DNA of 40,503 bases from an uncultured SAR86 cluster bacterium (GTDB lineage Bacteria > Pseudomonadota > Gammaproteobacteria > Magnimaribacterales > D2472). The translations under genes and the position numbers were made by a program. Shown piece after piece: positions 8,178 to 14,468 of this stretch. Location: contig CABXUO010000010.1 in the NCBI GenBank assembly GCA_902515455.1, forward strand, positions 1 through 40,503. The letters run 5' to 3'. Each line of letters begins with the position of its first letter. The stretch's first letter is position 1. The notes beneath the pieces were generated by a model. That model saw nothing but the letters and a program-made list of their open reading frames with translations, made no database searches and was not told the DNA's origin.

Positions 8178-8207
8178 AAAAAAAAGCCTGCTAAGCAGGC
8201 TTTTTTT
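8178..8207. terminator. Intrinsic terminator with the same GCCTGC stem
   Basis: Seven A, GCCTGC (8186-8191), loop TAA, GCAGGC (8195-8200), seven T (8201-8207). On the leftward strand it ends the 130-residue membrane protein gene. The 6-bp GC core equals that of the terminator at 7650-7673, which ends the paralogous gene. Confidence 0.92.
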
Positions 8208-8221
8208 GATAATTAAATTTA

Positions 8222-8614
8222 CTAATCGTTAGGATTCATCCATAAAGGCAAGAATGCAATTAAAAATACCGATATTAAGAAAGCCATTCCAACAGGATTA
8301 GGCATTGTCATTAAATCGCCACCATATTCTTCAACGAATGCTTGAGCTATTGGGCTTGATTCTTCTCCAAGAGACGCCAATGCATTTGCGTGAATAATCC
8401 ATTGATTTCCAATGTTAGTAAGTAAGGTCCAACTTATAGCAAAAACTGATAACGAAAATACACTACCAAGTATTTTTCCAACAATATTAATTCCTTTATC
8501 AATCATTACACTAGTGAATCTTGCAGCTACCCAAGATGCAATAATGACACATAAAAATAATGTTGCATTTGCTCCTCTAGAGGTTTGGAAAGACATCCAA
8601 ATTTCAGATTCCAT
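8222..8614 (-). CDS. Small three-helix membrane protein, paralogue of the preceding gene, function unknown
   Basis: A 130-residue hydrophobic protein without a recognised family. Helices lie at about residues 14-36 (GANATLFLCVIIASWVAARF), 43-66 (NIVGKILGSVFSLSVFAISW) and 107-126 (VGMAFLISVFLIAFLPLWM). It shares with its neighbour an N-terminal IWM/LWM, SWV..R in helix 1, KI.G.VF.L.V in helix 2, and SV.....P.W in helix 3, so the two are ancient tandem duplicates of low overall identity. The ribosome-binding site TAGGAG is among the strongest in the window, and a hairpin sits just upstream of it. Separate terminators imply two separate or partly separate transcripts. Confidence 0.8.
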   Translation of the reverse strand: MESEIWMSFQTSRGANATLFLCVIIASWVAARFTSVMIDKGINIVGKILGSVFSLSVFAISWTLLTNIGNQWIIHANALASLGEESSPIAQAFVEEYGGDLMTMPNPVGMAFLISVFLIAFLPLWMNPND

Positions 8615-8634
8615 ATATTTCTCCTAAATATGAC

Positions 8635-8650
8635 ACCTCATTATTGAGGT
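8635..8650 (-). promoter_or_regulatory. Hairpin in the 5' leader of the 130-residue membrane protein gene
   Basis: ACCTCA (8635-8640) and TGAGGT (8645-8650) form a 6-bp perfect stem with a TTAT loop, 10 bases before the TAGGAG ribosome-binding site. Upstream on the same strand is a possible -10 TAATAT. A 5' stabilising hairpin is one reading; an operator is another. Confidence 0.4.
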
Positions 8651-8749
8651 ATGTTTAAATATTACACTAAACTAAAAACATAGACAGATTTTTTACCTAG
8701 TAACTTTATAAAAAAATTTGTATGCTAAATTGAAACTCAGGAATTCTTT

Positions 8750-10417
8750 ATGGTAAACACTAATCAATTAAAAGCACTAATTTTATTTTTAATAATTACA
8801 GCTTGCTCTAATGATGGAAACATTAATCTTATAAAAAAAGCAGGAGCCCCGTTGATTAATGGTCTTGGTGATCATTCTCATCCAATTACAACATCTGTTG
8901 AAGGTGTTCAAAAATATTTTGATCAAGGAATGATTATGGCTTTTGCATTTAATCATGCTGAATCTATAAGAAGCTTCAAAGCAGCACAGAACCTAGACCC
9001 AAATTGCGCGATGTGCTATTGGGGTGAGGCATTAGCATTGGGTCCAAATATCAATGTAAATAGTGATGGAAAAGTTATCATGGCTCCTGAAAACAGAATT
9101 GCAGCATTTAAGGCAATTAATAAAGCTATTGCACTATCCGAAACAGTTTCTGTAAAAGAGCAGGCATACATATCAGCTTTATCATCTAGATATGACGGAA
9201 ATCCAGCATCGAATCGATATCCTTTGGATATAGCATATGCAAATGCAATGGAAAAATTATCAAAAAACTTTCCAGATGATAACGATGCAGCATCATTGTT
9301 TGCTGAAGCTTTGATGAATACAATGCCCTGGAATTACTGGGCTGAAGATGGTGATCCAAAACCCGATACGATTAAAGTTATTGATAGCCTTGAGAGTGTA
9401 CTAGCAAAAAACCCAAATCATCCTCTCGCTATACACTTATATATTCATGCGGTGGAGGCTTCCTCAGATCCAGGTAGAGCTGAAGGCCCTGCTGATCGGC
9501 TAGGAAAAATTGTTCCTGGGGCAGGGCATCTTGTTCATATGCCTGCTCACATTTATTGGCGCATTGGAAGATATCATGATGCATCACTTGTAAATATTGA
9601 AGCTGCAAAAGTTGATGAGGATTACATAGCTCAATGTAATGCTCAAGGTTTCTATCCTGCCTTGTATTATCCTCATAATGTTCATTTTTTGTGGGCTGCA
9701 TCTACCATGGAAGGTCGAAGTGAGCTATCGATAGAATCAGCATTGAAGGTTTCTAAATATGTTCGTGTAGAGCAAATTAAACAAATTCCATTTTTAGAAT
9801 TCTTTCATACTATCCCACTACTTTCGTATGTAAGATTTGCTAAGTGGGATGAAATTTTGGCATATGAGAAACCGATAGATGAATTCAAATTTTCTTTAGG
9901 TTTATATCACTATGCCCAAAGTATTGCTTTCGCATCAACTGGTAATATTGAGCAAGCTATTATAGAACAAGAAAAAATCTTGCCATTAAAAGATGCTCCT
10001 GAGATTAAAGTTATCATAAAAGCTGGACAACCATCGGATAAGTTACTAGAAATTGCAAATCATCTTGCGATGGGTCAAATTGAATTAGCTAATCTGAATA
10101 TAGATGCATCAATAATGCATTTTCAGATGGCTGTAGAAACGCAAGACGCTCTGCCATATAGAGAGCCTGAATTTTGGTACTACCCAAGCAGGCAGTCATT
10201 AGGTCATGCTTTATTACTAAACAAAGATTTTGAAGAAGCAATAAATGTCTTTAATCAAGATTTAAAAGACTACCCGCGGAATGGTTGGTCATATTATGGG
10301 CTCTACAAAGCCTATAAAGCTATTGGTAATAATGAACTATCTAATGAAGCATTAACAAAACATCGAGAGATCTGGCAGCTATCAGATGTTGAACTTCAAT
10401 CATCCATAATCTATTAA
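8750..10417 (+). CDS. TPR-repeat lipoprotein, function unknown
   Basis: A 555-residue exported protein. The N-terminus LKALILFLIITACSN has a lipobox (ITAC, Cys19), so an envelope lipoprotein is likely. Helical TPR-type repeats run through most of the chain: SIRSFKAAQNLDPNCAMCYWGEALAL near 59-84, and a C-terminal set including NKDFEEAINVFNQDLKDYPRNGWSYYGLYKAY near 493-524. A conserved-looking centre has HLYIHAVEASSDPGRAEGP and HLVHMPAHIYWRIGRYHDAS, with several histidines that could bind metal; that is speculation. CAGGAA lies 6-7 bases before the ATG. It leads a tight rightward operon with the cyclase-family and MBL-fold genes, 2 bases before the former. Confidence 0.8.
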   Translation: MVNTNQLKALILFLIITACSNDGNINLIKKAGAPLINGLGDHSHPITTSVEGVQKYFDQGMIMAFAFNHAESIRSFKAAQNLDPNCAMCYWGEALALGPNINVNSDGKVIMAPENRIAAFKAINKAIALSETVSVKEQAYISALSSRYDGNPASNRYPLDIAYANAMEKLSKNFPDDNDAASLFAEALMNTMPWNYWAEDGDPKPDTIKVIDSLESVLAKNPNHPLAIHLYIHAVEASSDPGRAEGPADRLGKIVPGAGHLVHMPAHIYWRIGRYHDASLVNIEAAKVDEDYIAQCNAQGFYPALYYPHNVHFLWAASTMEGRSELSIESALKVSKYVRVEQIKQIPFLEFFHTIPLLSYVRFAKWDEILAYEKPIDEFKFSLGLYHYAQSIAFASTGNIEQAIIEQEKILPLKDAPEIKVIIKAGQPSDKLLEIANHLAMGQIELANLNIDASIMHFQMAVETQDALPYREPEFWYYPSRQSLGHALLLNKDFEEAINVFNQDLKDYPRNGWSYYGLYKAYKAIGNNELSNEALTKHREIWQLSDVELQSSIIY

Positions 10418-10419
10418 TC

Positions 10420-11436
10420 ATGTCCAAATCTTATTTATTTATAATCTTTCTATACTCAGCAAGTCTATGTTCATCAGACTTATCATCACAAAGAGGAATG
10501 ACAAATATCTTAGGTCCCGAAACTTGGTCAAGATGCTCAGATTTAATATCTAATCCTAAATCAAATAGTTACGAACTATCGTACTTAAGGACTAAATCTA
10601 TGCCTTTATCACCATTTGCAGGAGAGTATGAACCGAAATTCTTACCAGCATCTGCAATGCCCAACACTGTTCAAATTTTTACTATGGATGTATTGAATGA
10701 AAATGTTAATGATGGGAATCAAGGCACGCAGATGGATGCATTGGGGCATTTTGGTCATTTAGACGAACCTTGGGATGGGAAAAGTGAATTAGACATATCA
10801 AAAGTAACCTTTTTTGGTGGTTTAAAAGGTAATGAGGTTAAGCCATCAAATGAATCGCCATTACTAAAACTTGGCATGGAAACTGTTCCACCTATTATTA
10901 CAACTGCAATATTAATTAATGTTAAAAAATATGCTTATGATGGAGAGTCCATGTCAGCTGGCGAACATGTTTCTATTAAAGATATTAAAAAATCAATTGA
11001 ATCTTCAAGTCTTAAATCTAGAGGTATATTACCAGGAGATGTTGTATTGATTTATACTGGCTGGAGTGATAACTATCAGGATCCAGATGAACTAAAACTA
11101 TATTATTCAATGGCTCCAGGAATTTCATACTCATTGGCTGAATATCTTGCATCAAAAAAAGTTGTTGCTGTTGGTTTAGATACTCCTTTTGTAGATGCTT
11201 TATCTGATCCAAATAATCCAATACCTCCTCCAGAAGGAACCCCTGCAAATATGGCATTTCCTGTACATCATTATTTTTTAACTCAGGCTGGCATTCATAC
11301 GCTTGAAAATTTTAACCTTAAAAAATTATCAGATGATGAGGTGGATTTGTCTTGTGTGATGATATTACCTTTAATGGTTAAAGGAAGTTCTGCATCATCG
11401 ATTAGACCGGTTGCTATTGGTCCTTCAACCTTATAA
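10420..11436 (+). CDS. Exported cyclase-family (kynurenine formamidase-like) hydrolase
   Basis: A 338-residue protein with a hydrophobic N-terminus (SYLFIIFLYSASLCSSD) read as a signal peptide, hence probably periplasmic. It belongs to the cyclase family (PF04199), metal-dependent hydrolases acting on amides, lactones or cyclic compounds. The family motif HxGTHxDxPxH appears as QGTQMDALGH (101-110), with Gln at the usual second His, a variant I recall from a larger subfamily. D106 and H110 remain. It ends RPVAIGPSTL. It overlaps the frame of the next gene's possible TTG start but ends 4 bases before that gene's likely ATG. Substrate unknown. Confidence 0.8.
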   Translation: MSKSYLFIIFLYSASLCSSDLSSQRGMTNILGPETWSRCSDLISNPKSNSYELSYLRTKSMPLSPFAGEYEPKFLPASAMPNTVQIFTMDVLNENVNDGNQGTQMDALGHFGHLDEPWDGKSELDISKVTFFGGLKGNEVKPSNESPLLKLGMETVPPIITTAILINVKKYAYDGESMSAGEHVSIKDIKKSIESSSLKSRGILPGDVVLIYTGWSDNYQDPDELKLYYSMAPGISYSLAEYLASKKVVAVGLDTPFVDALSDPNNPIPPPEGTPANMAFPVHHYFLTQAGIHTLENFNLKKLSDDEVDLSCVMILPLMVKGSSASSIRPVAIGPSTL

Positions 11437-11440
11437 CTTC

Positions 11441-12385
11441 ATGAGGCAAATAAGTCTTTTCTTTGCATTGTTTTGTATAAATTTAAATGCATCTTATGAA
11501 GTAACAGTGTTAGCTACAAACATATCTAATTATGGTGGATTTGGAGAATGGAGCTTCTCAGCGCTATATGAAAGCGATAAAGAATCTGTGCTTTTTGATA
11601 CAGGATTTCATGAAGATACTGTTTTACATAATGCTGAAATACTTGGAAAAGATTTATCAAAAGTTGAGAAAGTTATTTTAAGTCATTTCCACAGTGATCA
11701 TACAGGGGGACTTCTAAAATTAAGAAAAACATATAAGGAAATTAATAATAAAGCTTTTACTAAAGTTTATGTTGCAAGAGGTTTTTTTAATCAAAGATTT
11801 GCTTCTGATGGATCTAAGGTTGGTCCTGGAAATTATGCAGATTCTATGAAATGGAAAAAAGATGCTGAAAATTTAGGCATTAATTTTGTAATTCTTGATA
11901 ATCATTACGAGGTTTCAAAAAATATTTTTGCGACCGGAACAGTTGAGAGAACTGTAGAAACATATAATGGCCCAGAAGGGTTGGTGGTAAAAGATATTAA
12001 ATCAAATGAATTTATTCCAGATATAATAGTTGATGATCAGTCTGCAGGTATGTTAACTGATAATGGATGGATAATGATGTCCGGTTGTGGGCATTCTGGA
12101 ATTATTAATACTGCAAAAAAACTCCAATCAATTCAAAACGTTCCTGTATTTGGAGCCATAGGAGGGTTTCATCTGTTTAAAGCTACAGACAAAGTGATAG
12201 ATAAAACTGCTAATTGGCTTAAAGATAATGGAATGACAAAATTTATGGGTGGACACTGTACTGGTATTTATGCTGCTGAAAAAGTCGCTGATGTAATTGG
12301 TATAACAAGAGAAAATCTATCTCATACAGCTATTGGCAGTGTCTTGACTAAAGATTTAAATATCATTCGAAGTTCAGTTGAATAG
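11441..12385 (+). CDS. Exported metallo-beta-lactamase-fold hydrolase
   Basis: A 314-residue MBL-fold protein. The ATG at 11441 was chosen over an upstream TTG (11411) because it gives a clean signal peptide (MRQISLFFALFCINLNA) and avoids overlap. The metal motif SHFHSDHTGG is at 81-90 (H82, H84, D86, H87), followed by GCGHSGI and GGHCTGI for the second site. The N-terminal SNYGGFGEWSFSALYE resembles archaeal-type dihydropteroate-synthase-like MBL proteins. Lactonase, phosphodiesterase or other hydrolase activity is possible. As third gene of the exported TPR/cyclase/MBL operon, it probably acts on the same envelope substrate. Confidence 0.82.
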   Translation: MRQISLFFALFCINLNASYEVTVLATNISNYGGFGEWSFSALYESDKESVLFDTGFHEDTVLHNAEILGKDLSKVEKVILSHFHSDHTGGLLKLRKTYKEINNKAFTKVYVARGFFNQRFASDGSKVGPGNYADSMKWKKDAENLGINFVILDNHYEVSKNIFATGTVERTVETYNGPEGLVVKDIKSNEFIPDIIVDDQSAGMLTDNGWIMMSGCGHSGIINTAKKLQSIQNVPVFGAIGGFHLFKATDKVIDKTANWLKDNGMTKFMGGHCTGIYAAEKVADVIGITRENLSHTAIGSVLTKDLNIIRSSVE

Positions 12386-12446
12386 TTCTTTCGTATTCAG
12401 TGTAGTAATTACATACTTAAATTATCAATTTATATAAAGTAGATTT

Positions 12447-12701
12447 ATGCAAAAAAATTACTGGCGATCTAACCTTAAAATTGTTTCTATCTTACTTGGT
12501 ATCTGGTTCCTTGTTTCATTTGGTTTTGGAATTATATGGTCTGATTTTTTAGATCAATTTCAAATAGGTGGTTTTAAGCTTGGGTTTTGGTTTGCTCAAC
12601 AAGGGAGCATTTATTTTTTTGTTTTATTAATTTTTATATACATTCATCTGATGAATAAATTAGATAAAAAATATAAAGATAAGTCTGGTAAAGATAACTA
12701 A
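12447..12701 (+). CDS. DUF4212 small subunit of a sodium:solute symporter
   Basis: An 84-residue membrane protein with two helices (about 10-32 and 47-69), starting YWRSNLKIVSILLGIWFLVSFG and ending in a lysine-rich tail. This matches the DUF4212 / TIGR03647 family, always found beside the VC_2705-type symporter encoded 5 bases downstream. No Shine-Dalgarno is visible. A TATAAA hexamer (12433-12438) ends 8 bases before the ATG. It opens a second rightward unit 61 bases after the MBL gene. Confidence 0.9.
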   Translation: MQKNYWRSNLKIVSILLGIWFLVSFGFGIIWSDFLDQFQIGGFKLGFWFAQQGSIYFFVLLIFIYIHLMNKLDKKYKDKSGKDN

Positions 12702-12706
12702 CTCAA

Positions 12707-14455
12707 ATGGATGCGCAGCTACTTACTTATATTTTTGTTGGTTTTTCTTTCGCTTTGTATATTGGAATAGCTATATGGTCCCGCGCATCTTCAACTAATG
12801 ATTTTTACATAGCAGGGAAGGGTGTTCATCCTATTGCTAATGGTATGGCAACGGCTGCAGACTGGATGTCAGCAGCCTCTTTTATTTCAATGGCAGGTCT
12901 TATAGCGTTTCTAGGTAAAGATGGATCTGTATATCTAATGGGCTGGACTGGTGGATACGTTCTATTAGCACTATTGCTTGCTCCATACTTAAGAAAGTTT
13001 GGTCAGTACACAGTTCCTGATTTTATTGGAACAAGATACTACTCAAACTTAGCAAGATTAGTTGCTGTTTTATGCTTAATATTTATCTCATTTACCTATG
13101 TCGCTGGTCAAATGAGAGGAGTAGGCATTGTTTTTTCTAGATTCCTTGAGGTTGATATTAACTTAGGTGTAATTATTGGAATGTGCATAGTCTTTTTCTA
13201 TGCAGTGCTTGGTGGTATGAAGGGCATTACTTATACGCAAGTTGCTCAGTATTGTGTTTTAATTTTTGCTTATTTAGTTCCAGCTATATTTATTTCTATC
13301 CTAATGACTGGTAATCCAATTCCGCAGTTAGGCTTTGGTGACACTCTTGTTAACACCGATACATATTTATTAGATAAATTAGATAAGGTTACTAGTGAAC
13401 TCGGATTTAATGCATATACAGAAAATACTAAAACTAAAATTGATATTTTTTGTATTACTGCTGCATTGATGTTTGGAACTGCAGGACTTCCTCATGTCAT
13501 CGTTAGATTCTTTACTGTGCCAAAAGTTAGTGATGCAAGAAAATCAGCTGGTTACGCATTAATTTTTATAGCTATTTTGTATTCAACAGCTCCAGCTGTT
13601 TCAGCTTTTGCAAGAATGAATTTTATTGATTCAGTTCAAGAGGTTAACTATCAAGAAGCTCCAGGTTGGTTCAAAAATTGGGAAAATATTGGTCTGATAG
13701 CTTGGAAAGATAAAAACGATGATGGTTTAATTCAATACTCAGCTGGTAATGCATTAAATGAAGTTAAACCAAAATTTAATAATAAGAAAGGTTCTTCTGG
13801 AGAGAGAGGTTTAGATAATAAATCAGACATGACTAATTCAAATGAGGTTTATATCGATAGAGATATCATGGTTTTAGCCAATCCTGAAATAGCTAAATTA
13901 CCAGCCTGGGTTATAGCATTGGTTGCTGCTGGGGCTTTAGCTGCAGCATTATCAACTGCAGCAGGGTTATTGCTAGTGATTTCAGCATCAGTTTCACATG
14001 ATTTGCTGAAAAAAACTTTTATGCCATCAATTACTGAAAAACAAGAACTATTTTATGCTCGATGTTCTGCTGCAGTTGCTATATTTATAGCTGGGCTTTT
14101 TGGTATATATCCGCCAGGCTTTGTTGCTCAAGTTGTGGCATTTGCTTTTGGTTTAGCCGCAGCAACAATTTTTCCTGCATTATTTATGGGTATATTTTAT
14201 AAAAGGTTGAATAAAGAAGGAGCTATAGCTGGAATGCTTGCTGGGTTAGTTGTTACATCAATTTATATTATTAATTTTAAATTTATTAATATCAATTTAA
14301 ATTCTTCAGAAAATTGGTTTTTAGGAATCTCTCCAGAGGGATTTGGCTTTATAGGAATGATAATCAACTTTATTGTTGCATTTAGTGTATGTTATTTCTT
14401 TAAAAAACCACCTGATAGTGTTAATCAAATGGTTGATAATTTAAGAAATCCATAA
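12707..14455 (+). CDS. VC_2705-type sodium:solute symporter (acetate/monocarboxylate-like)
   Basis: A 582-residue SSS-family transporter with about 12-13 helices, related to ActP, expected to move a monocarboxylate or similar solute with Na+. Family landmarks are FYIAGKGVHPIANGMATAADWMSAASF (33-59), VAGQMRGVGIVFSRF (132-146) and DIMVLANPEIAKLPAWVIAL. It carries the long soluble loop of this subfamily (about 305-385), inside which DKNDDG (335-340) resembles a Ca2+-binding EF-hand loop start. With the DUF4212 gene it forms a two-component symporter. Being next to exported hydrolases, it may import their product; that link is inference. Confidence 0.9.
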   Translation: MDAQLLTYIFVGFSFALYIGIAIWSRASSTNDFYIAGKGVHPIANGMATAADWMSAASFISMAGLIAFLGKDGSVYLMGWTGGYVLLALLLAPYLRKFGQYTVPDFIGTRYYSNLARLVAVLCLIFISFTYVAGQMRGVGIVFSRFLEVDINLGVIIGMCIVFFYAVLGGMKGITYTQVAQYCVLIFAYLVPAIFISILMTGNPIPQLGFGDTLVNTDTYLLDKLDKVTSELGFNAYTENTKTKIDIFCITAALMFGTAGLPHVIVRFFTVPKVSDARKSAGYALIFIAILYSTAPAVSAFARMNFIDSVQEVNYQEAPGWFKNWENIGLIAWKDKNDDGLIQYSAGNALNEVKPKFNNKKGSSGERGLDNKSDMTNSNEVYIDRDIMVLANPEIAKLPAWVIALVAAGALAAALSTAAGLLLVISASVSHDLLKKTFMPSITEKQELFYARCSAAVAIFIAGLFGIYPPGFVAQVVAFAFGLAAATIFPALFMGIFYKRLNKEGAIAGMLAGLVVTSIYIINFKFININLNSSENWFLGISPEGFGFIGMIINFIVAFSVCYFFKKPPDSVNQMVDNLRNP

Positions 14456-14468
14456 CGTTGATAAAAAA

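Noticed and set aside
7876..8232. 118-codon open frame on the plus strand across the small membrane protein genes
   Set aside because: It crosses a strong intrinsic terminator and is antisense to two genes with good ribosome-binding sites; its translation is basic and low in complexity.
9429..9701. 90-codon open frame on the minus strand
   Set aside because: Lies wholly inside the TPR lipoprotein gene, has a His/Gln-rich low-complexity translation and no ribosome-binding site; it is a shadow frame.
11411..11440. TTG start for the MBL-fold gene
   Set aside because: It overlaps the cyclase gene and spoils the signal peptide; the ATG at 11441 fits better.
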